NCBI RefSeq assembly: GCF_900608595.1 | Contig: NZ_UWYY01000010.1 | Coordinates: 182,231 to 246,230 of the forward strand | Direction: 5' to 3' | Origin: Promicromonospora panici | GTDB taxonomy: Bacteria > Actinomycetota > Actinomycetes > Actinomycetales > Cellulomonadaceae | Length of the DNA stretch: 64,000 bases | Shown: positions 23,995 through 32,366 of the stretch, piece by piece | How positions within the stretch are numbered: the stretch's first letter is position 1 | Layout: every line of letters starts with the position of its first letter | Program-made: the position numbers and the translations under genes | The notes under the pieces: model-generated | What the model saw: the letters and a program-made list of their open reading frames with translations, nothing else | Told to the model about the DNA's origin: nothing | Database searches by the model: none

Positions 23995-25769
23995 TGCTTG
24001 TCACGCTCGCCCGAAAGTACTTGGGCCCGTACCGCTGGGCGGTGGTGGCGGTGCTCGTCCTGCAGCTGGTGCAGACGCTCGCGGCCCTGTATCTGCCCAG
24101 CCTGAACGCGGACATCATCGACGACGGCGTGGTGGTCGGCGACATCGGTCATATCTGGCGGACCGGCGGCTGGATGCTCGTCGTGTCGCTGGGCCAGGTC
24201 GTCGCCTCCGTGGTCGCCGTCTACTTCGGCGCGCAGGTCGCCACGGCCTTCGGCCGGGACCTGCGGCGCGACCTGTTCCACACCGTGCAGACCTACTCGG
24301 CGCGGGAGATGGCCCAGTTCGGCGCGCCGACCCTGATCACGCGCGGCACCAACGACGTCCAGCAGGTCCAGATGACCGTGCTGATGACGTTCACCATCAT
24401 GGTGATGGCGCCGATCATGCTGGTCGGCGGCGTGATCCTGGCACTGGCCGAGGACGTCACGATGTCGGGGCTGCTGCTGATCATCGTGCCGGTGCTGGCC
24501 GCCACGGCCGGCGTCATCGTGTGGCGCATGGTGCCGCACTTCCGGCGCATGCAGAAGCGCATCGACGCCATCAACAGCGTGCTGCGCGAGCAGATCACCG
24601 GTCTGCGCGTGGTCCGCGCGTTCGTGCGGGAGCGCCGCGAGAAGGAGCGCTTCGGCGTCGTGAACGAGGAGCTGTTCGACACCTCGCTGCGCGCCGGCCG
24701 CCTCATGGCCCTCACGTTCCCCGTGGTCATGCTCATCATGAACATGGCGTCCGTGCTCGTGCTGTGGTTCGGCGCGCGCGAGATCCAGGCGGGCGACATG
24801 CAGATCGGCTCCCTGACGGCGTTCCTCAGCTACATCATGTACATCCTCATGGCCGTGATGATGTCGACGATGATCTTCATGATGATCCCGCGCGCCTCGG
24901 TCGCGGCGGAGCGGATCGGGGAGGTCCTGGAGACCGAGTCGTCCGTCGTCGACCCGGAGTCGCCGGTCGCGTTGGTCTCGACCGGCTCGACCACCGGGGC
25001 CGACTACGACGGCGTCCCCGCCCCCCGCGGCCGGGTCACCTTCGAGGACGTCGAGTTCCGTTACCCGGGCGCCGAGGCGCCGGTGCTGCACGACCTGACC
25101 TTCGCGGCCGAGCCGGGCCAGATCACGGCGATCATCGGCTCGACGGGTTCCGGCAAGTCGACGCTGCTGAACCTGGTGCCGCGCCTGTTCGACGCGACGG
25201 GCGGCACGGTGCGTGTCGACGGCATCGACGTGCGCGACGTGACGCAGCGCGACCTCGGCTCGCTCATGGGGCTGGTGCCGCAGAAGGCGTTCCTGTTCAC
25301 CGGGACCGTCGCGGACAACCTCCGGTACGGCAAGCCCGACGCCTCCGAGGAGGAGATGTGGGCGGCGCTCGAGGTGGCGCAGGCCCGCGACTTCGTCGAG
25401 GCCATGCCGGACGGGCTCGAGGCGGTGGTGGCGCAGGGCGGTGCGACGTTCTCCGGCGGGCAGCGGCAGCGGCTGGCGATCGCGCGGGCCGTGATCCGCA
25501 AGCCGCGGATCTACCTGTTCGACGACAGCTTCTCCGCCCTCGACTACGCCACCGACTCGCGGCTGAGGGCGGCCCTGCGGCCGCAGACCCGCGACGCGAC
25601 GGTGATCGTCGTCGCGCAGCGGGTGGCGACCATCCGCGACGCCGAGCAGATCCTGGTGCTCGACCACGGCCGCATCGTCGGCCGGGGCACGCACGCGGAG
25701 CTGCTGGCTGACAACCCGACGTACCAGGAGATCGTGACGTCCCAGATGAGCCTGGAGGAGGCGGCGTGA
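23994..25769 (+). CDS. heterodimeric ABC exporter, subunit with degenerate catalytic site
   Basis: The 591-residue half-transporter has six membrane helices (1-320) and a C-terminal ATPase. Walker A is GSTGSGKST and the signature FSGGQRQR. Walker B reads YLFDDSFSALD, with Asp where the catalytic Glu normally stands, the mark of the degenerate half in heterodimeric exporters. A short insert before the ATPase (VSTGSTTGADYDG) is encoded by a dispersed GGTCTCGACCGGCTCGACC-type element. The partner gene starts inside its stop codon (GTGA). Confidence 0.92.
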   Translation: MLVTLARKYLGPYRWAVVAVLVLQLVQTLAALYLPSLNADIIDDGVVVGDIGHIWRTGGWMLVVSLGQVVASVVAVYFGAQVATAFGRDLRRDLFHTVQTYSAREMAQFGAPTLITRGTNDVQQVQMTVLMTFTIMVMAPIMLVGGVILALAEDVTMSGLLLIIVPVLAATAGVIVWRMVPHFRRMQKRIDAINSVLREQITGLRVVRAFVRERREKERFGVVNEELFDTSLRAGRLMALTFPVVMLIMNMASVLVLWFGAREIQAGDMQIGSLTAFLSYIMYILMAVMMSTMIFMMIPRASVAAERIGEVLETESSVVDPESPVALVSTGSTTGADYDGVPAPRGRVTFEDVEFRYPGAEAPVLHDLTFAAEPGQITAIIGSTGSGKSTLLNLVPRLFDATGGTVRVDGIDVRDVTQRDLGSLMGLVPQKAFLFTGTVADNLRYGKPDASEEEMWAALEVAQARDFVEAMPDGLEAVVAQGGATFSGGQRQRLAIARAVIRKPRIYLFDDSFSALDYATDSRLRAALRPQTRDATVIVVAQRVATIRDAEQILVLDHGRIVGRGTHAELLADNPTYQEIVTSQMSLEEAA

Positions 25770-27808
25770 GCGCGGAGGACAAGCCTCAGGGCGAGGCAAA
25801 GGGAGCGGACACCAAGGCCGCGCCGTCGGCCCCCGCGGGCGGGCCGCCGCCAGGGCGCGGCCCTGGTGGAGGCGGACCGATGGGTATGGGCATGGGTATG
25901 CCGGTGCAGAAGCCCATGGACTTCAAGGGATCGCTGCGCCGGTTCGCGGGCGCGCTGCGGCCCGAGCGGCTGAACGTCGTGGTCCTCATGATTCTCGGCA
26001 TCGGCTCGGTGGCGCTCACCGTGCTCGGCCCCAAGCTGCTCGGGAACGCGACGAACGTGATCTTCGCGGGCTTCGTGGGGGCGCAGCTTCCCGCGGGCGT
26101 GAGCAAGGAGCAGGCCATCGACGGGCTGCGCGCGCAGGGTGAGGACCAGATGGCCGACCTGCTGTCCGGCGTCCCCGGCGTCGTGCCCGGTCAGGGCATC
26201 GACTTCACGCTGCTGATGCAGACCCTCGGCTGGGTCGTGGCGGCGTACCTCGGGGCGTTCCTGTTCGGCTGGCTGCAGGCGCGCATCACCACCGGCGTCG
26301 TGCAGCGGACCATGCGGAACCTGCGCGACGAGGTGGAGGCCAAGCTGCACCGCATCCCGCTGTCGTACGTGGACGCCAAGCAGCGCGGCGAGATCCTCTC
26401 GCGCGTCACCAACGACATCGACAACGTGGCCCAGACGACGACGCAGACCCTCGCGCAGCTCGTCACGGCGGCGCTCACCGTGGTGGGCGTCCTCGGCATG
26501 ATGTTCTGGATCTCGCCGATCCTGGCACTCGTGGCGCTGGTGACGGTGCCGCTGTCGGTGATCCTGACGGCGCAGATCGCCAAGCGCAGCCAGCCGCAGT
26601 TCGTCGAGCAGTGGGCGGCGACAGGGCGCCTGAACGCGCACATCGAGGAGTCGTTCACGGGCCACGCGCTCGTGAAGGTCTACGGGCACCAGGAGGCCAC
26701 CGCCGAGGTGTTCGCCAAGGAGAACGGCGCGCTGTACTCGTCGAGCTTCAAGGCGCAGTTCATCTCGGGCACCATCCAGCCCGCGATGGGCTTCCTCGCG
26801 AACCTGAACTACGTGATCGTCGCGGTGATCGGCGGGCTCCGCGTGGCGTCCGGCACGCTGTCGCTGGGTGACGTGCAGGCGTTCATCCAGTACTCGCGCC
26901 AGTTCACGCAGCCGCTCACGCAGGTCGCCTCGATGATGAACCTGCTGCAGTCCGGCGTCGCCTCCGCGGAGCGGGTGTTCGATCTCCTGGACGCGCCCGA
27001 GCAGTCGGCCGATCCGGCCGAGTCGCAGAAGGTGGAGCCGGTGCGCGGCCGGGTCGCGTTCGAGGATGTCCAGTTCTCGTACACGCCCGACCAGCCGCTC
27101 ATCACCGGGCTGAACCTGGTCGCCGAGCCGGGCCAGACCATCGCCATCGTCGGCCCCACGGGCGCCGGCAAGACGACCCTGGTCAACCTCCTCATGCGGT
27201 TCTACGAGGTGGACGGCGGGCGCATCACGCTCGACGGCGTCGACACACGCGACATGTCGCGCGACGACCTGCGCTCGTCGATCGGGATGGTGCTGCAGGA
27301 CACCTGGCTCTTCAAGGGCACCATCGAGGAGAACCTGCGGTACGGCGTGCCCGACGGCGCGGCGGTCGACGAGGACGAGTTCCTCGCCGCCACCCGGGCC
27401 ACGCACGTGGACCCGTTCGTGCGGACGCTGCCCGACGGGTACGACACCGTCGTGGACGAGGAGGGCTCCAGCGTCAGCGCGGGCGAGAAGCAGCTGCTCA
27501 CGCTCGCGCGGGCGTTCCTCGCCGACCCGGCGATCCTCGTGCTCGACGAGGCGACGTCGTCCGTGGACACCCGCACCGAGGTGCTGGTGCAGGAGGCCAT
27601 GAACCGGCTGCGCAAGGACCGGACGTCGTTCGTCATCGCGCACCGCTTGTCCACCATCCGCGACGCCGACGTGATCCTCGTGATGGAGCACGGCGACATC
27701 GTGGAGCAGGGTTCGCACGACGACCTGCTCGCGGCCGACGGCGCGTACGCGCGGCTGTACGCGAGCCAGTTCGCGGCGCCGGTCGTGGAGGAGCCGGCGG
27801 CGACGTAA
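25766..27808 (+). CDS. heterodimeric ABC exporter, catalytic subunit
   Basis: The 680-residue half-transporter has a Gly/Pro/Met-rich cytoplasmic N-terminus of about 50 residues, six membrane helices and an ATPase. It has the canonical Walker A GPTGAGKTT and Walker B ILVLDEATSSVD. Its signature is VSAGEKQ rather than LSGGQ, complementing the other subunit so that one full and one degenerate site form. A 45-residue insert after helix 1 (about 108-145, QLPAGVSKEQAIDG...) lies outside the membrane, as in LmrA/BmrD-like subunits. Likely a multidrug or lipid exporter controlled by the upstream TetR. Confidence 0.92.
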   Translation: MSAEDKPQGEAKGADTKAAPSAPAGGPPPGRGPGGGGPMGMGMGMPVQKPMDFKGSLRRFAGALRPERLNVVVLMILGIGSVALTVLGPKLLGNATNVIFAGFVGAQLPAGVSKEQAIDGLRAQGEDQMADLLSGVPGVVPGQGIDFTLLMQTLGWVVAAYLGAFLFGWLQARITTGVVQRTMRNLRDEVEAKLHRIPLSYVDAKQRGEILSRVTNDIDNVAQTTTQTLAQLVTAALTVVGVLGMMFWISPILALVALVTVPLSVILTAQIAKRSQPQFVEQWAATGRLNAHIEESFTGHALVKVYGHQEATAEVFAKENGALYSSSFKAQFISGTIQPAMGFLANLNYVIVAVIGGLRVASGTLSLGDVQAFIQYSRQFTQPLTQVASMMNLLQSGVASAERVFDLLDAPEQSADPAESQKVEPVRGRVAFEDVQFSYTPDQPLITGLNLVAEPGQTIAIVGPTGAGKTTLVNLLMRFYEVDGGRITLDGVDTRDMSRDDLRSSIGMVLQDTWLFKGTIEENLRYGVPDGAAVDEDEFLAATRATHVDPFVRTLPDGYDTVVDEEGSSVSAGEKQLLTLARAFLADPAILVLDEATSSVDTRTEVLVQEAMNRLRKDRTSFVIAHRLSTIRDADVILVMEHGDIVEQGSHDDLLAADGAYARLYASQFAAPVVEEPAAT

Positions 27809-27835
27809 CGGGCGCCGCTGCCGGCCCGCCACCCC

Positions 27836-27930
27836 GGTGGTCGAGCCTGTCGAGACGACAGAAATGACCATGCGCCTGCTGCCAGGATCCTCGCCGGACC
27901 GGCAGCAGGTGCATGGTCATTTCTGTCGTC
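27836..27930. terminator. 30-bp-stem hairpin after the ABC exporter operon
   Basis: Arms 27854-27883 and 27901-27930 pair at 29 of 30 positions around a 17-base loop. The left side overlaps a dispersed GTCGAGCCTGTCGAGAC element (27836-27856). It follows the ABC stop by about 45 bp and is a likely terminator. Confidence 0.7.
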
Positions 27931-27945
27931 CTTGTTGACCGCCCC

Positions 27946-27984
27946 GCCATATCGTGTTTCGATAGTATCGATAAACGATATGGC
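27946..27984 (+). promoter_or_regulatory. operator/promoter of the DUF2975-XRE pair
   Basis: Two 19-base arms (GCCATATCGTGTTTCGATA and a complement matching at 17 of 19 positions) meet at base 27965. The palindrome covers the promoter zone: TTGACC lies at 27935-27940 and GATAGT at 27961. It is A/T-rich in a GC-rich context and ends 15 bp before the ATG, so autorepression by the small XRE protein is likely. Confidence 0.6.
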
Positions 27985-27999
27985 AAGGGGGCGGTGACG

Positions 28000-28584
28000 A
28001 TGATCGATCGGCTCAACGATCAGCGACGAAACTTCGAGGTGATGGCGCTCGCGGGCGGCCTGGGCGTCCTTGTCGGGCTGGGGCTCATCGTCCGTGACCT
28101 GGTGCGGATCCTGCCCAACCGCGACGTCCCGGTCCCGGTCGATCTCGCGAGCACGCCGCACGACGTGCTGCTGGGCGGCACCGCCACGGCCCAGGCGACC
28201 GAGGCGGTGATCCGGGTCTCCGATCTCAGTCCGGTGCGGTTCGCGGTCGTGCTGACCGCCGCGCTGCTGCCGACGCTCGTGCTGATGATGGTGGCCGTGT
28301 GCTTCGCCGTGCTCGGCACGTCGTTCGGGAGGGGCGACGTCTTCGCCCAGGGGAGCCTGCGGGCGATGAAGGTCACGGCGCTCACGCTCCTGCTGGGCTC
28401 CGTGGCGATTCCGGCACTGCAGGTGATGGCCGCGAGGAGCGCCCTGGGGAGCGTCGGTGTCGACGTCGGCCAGAGGATGGAGACCGACTGGGTCCTGTTC
28501 GCGGCGGGCGTGATGCTCGGCACCGTCTGGTACGCGTTCCGGCGTGGCGCTCGCCTGCAGCGCGACACTGAGGGCCTCGTCTGA
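28000..28584 (+). CDS. DUF2975-like membrane protein
   Basis: The 194-residue protein has four predicted membrane helices (about 15-35, 80-105, 125-145 and 162-180). The spacing and the directly linked small XRE regulator gene are characteristic of the DUF2975/YozG pairing. Its stop overlaps the next ATG (TGATG), so both are cotranslated. Such membrane-protein/HTH pairs are common in actinobacteria and Firmicutes; the membrane protein may sense an envelope signal or antagonise the regulator. No assigned function. Confidence 0.75.
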   Translation: MIDRLNDQRRNFEVMALAGGLGVLVGLGLIVRDLVRILPNRDVPVPVDLASTPHDVLLGGTATAQATEAVIRVSDLSPVRFAVVLTAALLPTLVLMMVAVCFAVLGTSFGRGDVFAQGSLRAMKVTALTLLLGSVAIPALQVMAARSALGSVGVDVGQRMETDWVLFAAGVMLGTVWYAFRRGARLQRDTEGLV

Positions 28585-28814
28585 TGCCCGTGGAGGACGG
28601 CGACGGGCGCGTGCACTGCCGGCTCGACGAGCTGCTCGAGGAGCGCGGCATGACGCTCGCGAGGCTCGCGGAGCTGGTCGGGGTCACGGTGGTGAACCTG
28701 TCGGTGCTCAAGAACGATCGGGCCCGCGCGATCCGGTTCTCCACGCTGACGGCGGTCTGCGACGTGCTCCAGTGCGAGGTGGGCGACCTCCTCGTGGTGA
28801 CTCCGGGGCGATGA
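28584..28814 (+). CDS. small XRE-family (Cro/CI-like) regulator
   Basis: The 76-residue protein is almost entirely an HTH domain: CRLDELLEERGMTLARLAELVGVTVVNLSVLKNDRARAIRFSTL and DVLQCEVGDLLV. The length and pattern match YozG-type regulators that accompany DUF2975 proteins. The long near-palindrome at 27946-27984 is its probable operator. It overlaps the upstream gene by one base. Confidence 0.88.
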   Translation: MPVEDGDGRVHCRLDELLEERGMTLARLAELVGVTVVNLSVLKNDRARAIRFSTLTAVCDVLQCEVGDLLVVTPGR

Positions 28815-28836
28815 GCCCCGCCGCTAGGGTCGGCGC

Positions 28837-30120
28837 GTGACCTCTCTCTTCACCGCGCCCGACGACGGACGCACACCCGACCCGAGCCTGGCGCACCGGC
28901 GCGCCGATGCCACCGTGACCCTGCGCGGACCGGACGGTGCGCCGCTGGCCGGCCACGACGTCGTCGTGCGGCAGACCCGGCACGCGTTCCTGTTCGGCTG
29001 CATCGGGTTCGACCTCATGGACCTCGCGAACGACACCTCGCAGGACCCGGAGTACGACGGCCGGCTCGCCGCCGCGTGGTTCGACGTCTTCAACCAGACC
29101 ACGCTCCCGTTCTACTGGGGTACGTTCGAGCCCGAGCGCGGGGCGCCGCGGACCGAGCCGCTGCTCGGCGCGGCGCGCTGGTTCGCCGAGCGCGGCGTCG
29201 TCGTCAAGGGGCACCCGCTCGTGTGGCACACGGTGCAGCCAGGCTGGCTCCTCGGGCTGCCCGACGCCGAGGTGGAGCGGCTGCAGCGGGAGCGTATCCG
29301 GCGCGACGTCGCGGCGTTCCGCGGCGTCATCAACACGTGGGACGCGATCAACGAGGTGGTGATCATGCCCGTGTTCACCGCCGAGGAGAACGCCATCACG
29401 CCCCTGGCGCGGGTCAAGGGCCGGGTCGAGATGATCCGGATGGCGTTCGAGGAGGCCCGCGCGGAGAACCCGGCCGCGACGCTGCTGCTCAACGACTTCG
29501 ACATGTCGACGGCGTACGAGTGCCTCATCGAGGCGGTGCTGGAGGCTGGGATCCCCATCGACCGGCTCGGCCTGCAGAGCCACATGCACCAGGGCTACTG
29601 GGGTGAGGAGAAGACCCTCGCGATCCTGGACCGGTTCTCGCGCTACAACATCCCGATCCACTTCACGGAGACGACGCTGCTGTCGGGCGACGTGATGCCG
29701 GGCCACGTCGTGGACCTCAACGACTGGCAGGTCGAGTCGTGGCCGTCCACGCCGGAGGGCGAGGAGCGGCAGGCGGACGAGGTCGAGCGGCACTACCGGA
29801 CACTGCTGTCCCACCCGAGCGTGGAGGCCATGACGTACTGGGGCCTGTCCGACCGGGGTATGTGGCTGGGCGCCCCGGGCGGTCTGCTGCGGGCCGACGG
29901 GTCGCGCAAGCCGGCGTCCGACCGGCTGCGCGGGCTGGTCAAGGACGAGTGGTGGCTGCCGCCCACCACGCTGTGCGCCGACGCCGAGGGCCGGGTGCGG
30001 TTCTCTGGCTTCCTGGGCGACTACCGCCTGGAGCCGGCCGGCGGCGGAGGCGGCGCCGCGAAGATCACGCTGGACGGTCCGGGCGCCACATCCCTGACCA
30101 CCACCCTCCCGCCGAGGTAG
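28837..30120 (+). CDS. GH10 endo-1,4-beta-xylanase without signal peptide
   Basis: The 427-residue protein has an N-terminal beta segment (ATVTLRGPDGAPLAGHDVVVRQTRHAFLFG) typical of GH10 proteins fused to a small leader fold. The (beta/alpha)8 barrel follows. GHPLVWHT is the GH10 active-site signature; acid/base Glu173 is in DAINEV and nucleophile Glu278 in HFTETTLL. There is no signal peptide, so it probably acts in the cytoplasm on imported xylo-oligosaccharides. TAGGGT (28825-28830) ends 6 bases before the GTG, indicating a leaderless mRNA. The stop codon lies inside a 16-bp tandem repeat. Confidence 0.92.
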   Translation: MTSLFTAPDDGRTPDPSLAHRRADATVTLRGPDGAPLAGHDVVVRQTRHAFLFGCIGFDLMDLANDTSQDPEYDGRLAAAWFDVFNQTTLPFYWGTFEPERGAPRTEPLLGAARWFAERGVVVKGHPLVWHTVQPGWLLGLPDAEVERLQRERIRRDVAAFRGVINTWDAINEVVIMPVFTAEENAITPLARVKGRVEMIRMAFEEARAENPAATLLLNDFDMSTAYECLIEAVLEAGIPIDRLGLQSHMHQGYWGEEKTLAILDRFSRYNIPIHFTETTLLSGDVMPGHVVDLNDWQVESWPSTPEGEERQADEVERHYRTLLSHPSVEAMTYWGLSDRGMWLGAPGGLLRADGSRKPASDRLRGLVKDEWWLPPTTLCADAEGRVRFSGFLGDYRLEPAGGGGGAAKITLDGPGATSLTTTLPPR

Positions 30121-30230
30121 GACTCTGGCGAGGTAGGGCTCTGGCGAGGTAGGACCGCAGTGGCGCTGCAGTTCTACCTTGCCCTGGTTCTACCTCGCCA
30201 GAGCCCTACCTCGCCCTGGTCCTACCTCGC
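30113..30230. repeat. 16-bp tandem repeats forming a large inverted repeat across two stop codons
   Basis: The unit GCGAGGTAGGRCTCTG is repeated about three times (30114-30165) and about four times inverted (30170-30230). The two clusters can fold on each other. The GAGGTAG in the first unit provides the GH10 stop codon and the last inverted unit provides the SDR stop on the other strand. Confidence 0.75.
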
Positions 30231-30998
30231 GGGGACGGGGGTTGCCGCGATCGGGTCGGTCGCGTTGAGGATCGCCAGTACCTGGTCGTAGTCGCCCCGG
30301 ACCTCGGCGTAGCGCAGGAACTTGACCCGCTCGACCTGGATCTCGTGCGCGTCCGGCTGGGATTCCAGGAGCGCCATGGCCTCGTCGGCGTACTCGTCGA
30401 GCGGCATCGCGTGCGGGTCCGTGTCGTGGCCCGGCATGAGCTCGGTCTGCACGGACGGCGGCACCAGCTCGAGGACGGACACGCTCGTGCCCGCGAACTG
30501 CAGCCGGATGGTCTCGGACAGCCTGTGGACGGCGGCCTTGGTCGCGTTGTACGTCGGCGTGACGCGCAGCGGGACGTGTGCGAGGCCCGAGGCCACCGTG
30601 ACGATCGTCGCGCCCGGCAGGGACTGCAGGTGCTCGGTGAACGCGGCGATCAGGCGGATCGGGCCGAGCACGTTCGTGATGACGGTCTCCTCGGCGTCCT
30701 GCAGGAAGCCGGGGGAGCGCCAGTCCTCGGCACGCATGATCCCGGCCATCGGGACCAGCACGTTCACCTCGGGGAACCGCTGGATCACCTCGGCGGACGC
30801 TGCCGTGATCGAGTCCGGATCCATGGTGTCGATCCGCACGGTCGCGAAGCCGTGCTCGGCGGCCAGGGCGTCCAGCGCGGCGGCGCTGCGCCCGCCGATG
30901 ATCACCGTGTTGCCCTTGGCCTGCAGGCGGGTGGCGAGGGCGAGTCCGATGCCGCGCGTCCCGCCCGGGATGAAGATGGTGTTACCGGTGATGTTCAT
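30222..30998 (-). CDS. short-chain dehydrogenase/reductase, DltE-like
   Basis: The 258-residue protein has the classic SDR motifs: GGTRGIG (NAD(P) loop), Asp after IDTMDPDS, PMAGIM in place of NAG, Ser in VASG and Tyr-x3-Lys in YNATK. The sequence resembles the DltE-type branch of uncharacterised oxidoreductases. The ATG at 30998 starts MNITGNTIFIPGGTRGIG; a longer frame to 31196 has no conserved residues. It is divergent from an XRE/MmyB regulator, which probably controls it. Its C-terminus (PVPAR) ends in repeat DNA. Confidence 0.9.
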   Translation of the reverse strand: MNITGNTIFIPGGTRGIGLALATRLQAKGNTVIIGGRSAAALDALAAEHGFATVRIDTMDPDSITAASAEVIQRFPEVNVLVPMAGIMRAEDWRSPGFLQDAEETVITNVLGPIRLIAAFTEHLQSLPGATIVTVASGLAHVPLRVTPTYNATKAAVHRLSETIRLQFAGTSVSVLELVPPSVQTELMPGHDTDPHAMPLDEYADEAMALLESQPDAHEIQVERVKFLRYAEVRGDYDQVLAILNATDPIAATPVPAR

Positions 30999-31099
30999 GG
31001 TTCCACCGTGCAGCGCCCGCGCCGACGGCGGGAGAGACCCGGTGAACCAGGGATCGCCGATCCCTGGCTCCGGTCGCGGGTGCGGCGCACGATAGGCAC

Positions 31100-31933
31100 A
31101 TGAACCGTGCAGCCCTCGCCGACTTCCTCCGCCGACGCCGCGAAGCCCTGCGCCCGGCCGACGTCGGTCTGGTGCCCGGGCCGCGCCGTCGGGCAACCGG
31201 GCTGCGCCGCGAGGAGGTCGCGGCCCTCACCGGGATGTCCGTGGACTACTACGCGCGGCTGGAGCAGCAGCGCGGGCCGCAGCCGTCGGAGCAGATGCTC
31301 GCCGCGCTGGCCCGCGCCCTGCGGCTGACCGCCGAGGAGCGCGACTACGTCTTCCGGCTCGCTGGCCACGGCGTGCCCCGGCGCCTGCCGCTCGAGTCCC
31401 ACGTGGCGCCACCCCTGCTACGCGTGCTGGACCGGCTCGAGGACTCGCCGGCCCTGATCCTGTCCGGCCTGGGCGAGACGCTCGTGCAGAACCGGCTCGC
31501 CGAGGCGGTCTTCGGCGAGCCGGTGACGACCGGCCTGGCCCGCGCCTCCGCCTACCGGTGGTTCATGGACCCGGAGTCCCGGAACGTGTACGCGCCCGAG
31601 CACCACGACCGGCAGGGCCGCAGCCAGGTCTCCTCCCTGCGCGCGGCGCACGCCGCCGCGGGCCCGGGCTCGCTCGCCGACGAGGTGCTGCAGGCTCTGC
31701 TGCGGGAGAGCGACGAATTCGTCCGCGTCTGGGAGCTGCACGAGGTGGCGCGCCGGTTCGAGGACCACAAGACGCTGTTGCACCCCGAGCTCGGCCGGAT
31801 CGACGTCGACTGCCAGGCGCTGTTCACCGAGGACCAGTCGCAGGCGCTCCTGGTGCTGACGCCGGCGCCGGGCACCGAGGCAGAGGAGAAGATCCGCCTG
31901 CTGGCAGTGCTGGGGCACGAGACGTTCGCGTAG
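31100..31933 (+). CDS. XRE regulator with MmyB-like ligand domain
   Basis: The 277-residue protein has an N-terminal HTH (about 8-80; TGLRREEVAALTGMSVDYYARLEQQRG). The C-terminal MmyB-like PAS-type domain (about 100-270) contains RVLDRLEDSPALILSGLGETLVQN and FRVWELHEV-type sequence (FVRVWELHEVARR). Family members control nearby reductase genes in response to small hydrophobic ligands. It is divergently placed to the SDR gene with about 100 bp between them, the usual regulator-target arrangement in actinobacteria. Confidence 0.9.
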   Translation: MNRAALADFLRRRREALRPADVGLVPGPRRRATGLRREEVAALTGMSVDYYARLEQQRGPQPSEQMLAALARALRLTAEERDYVFRLAGHGVPRRLPLESHVAPPLLRVLDRLEDSPALILSGLGETLVQNRLAEAVFGEPVTTGLARASAYRWFMDPESRNVYAPEHHDRQGRSQVSSLRAAHAAAGPGSLADEVLQALLRESDEFVRVWELHEVARRFEDHKTLLHPELGRIDVDCQALFTEDQSQALLVLTPAPGTEAEEKIRLLAVLGHETFA

Positions 31934-31948
31934 TGCGAGGATCGTCGG

Positions 31949-32350
31949 GTGCATGACGACGACCGCTGCCCCTGTCTGTCCGGCGACACCTACGGCGCCT
32001 GCTGCGGGCGCTACCATTCCGGCGCCGCTACGGCTCCGACCGCCGAGGCGCTGATGCGCTCGCGGTACTCCGCGTTCGCGGTGGGGGACGACGCCTATGT
32101 GCTGGCCACCTGGGCGCCGCAGACCCGGCCCGACACCGCCGGGCTGGGTGACGAGCAGTGGCGCCGCCTGGACATCCACCACACGGAGCGGGGCGGCCCG
32201 TTCGACACTACCGGCGTCGTCGAGTTCACCGCCTTCTACCGCTACCCGGCTACCGGCGAGCGGGGCAGCCTGCACGAGACCAGCCGGTTCGTCCGCGAGG
32301 ACGGGCGCTGGTACTACGTCGACGGCGACCGGGAGGCCCGCGGCCGTTAG
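31949..32350 (+). CDS. YchJ-family (UPF0225) SEC-C-type zinc protein
   Basis: The 133-residue protein has the N-terminal zinc motif CPCLSGDTYGACCGRYHSG and the NTF2-like body (AEALMRSRYSAFAVGDDAYVLATW, WYYVDGD) of YchJ proteins. Four clustered Cys residues would bind one zinc ion. The molecular role of the family is not established. The GTG start has GAGGAT 6 bases upstream, and the gene follows the MmyB-type regulator by 15 bp. Confidence 0.88.
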   Translation: MHDDDRCPCLSGDTYGACCGRYHSGAATAPTAEALMRSRYSAFAVGDDAYVLATWAPQTRPDTAGLGDEQWRRLDIHHTERGGPFDTTGVVEFTAFYRYPATGERGSLHETSRFVREDGRWYYVDGDREARGR

Positions 32351-32366
32351 GCCGCGGGCCTCTCCG

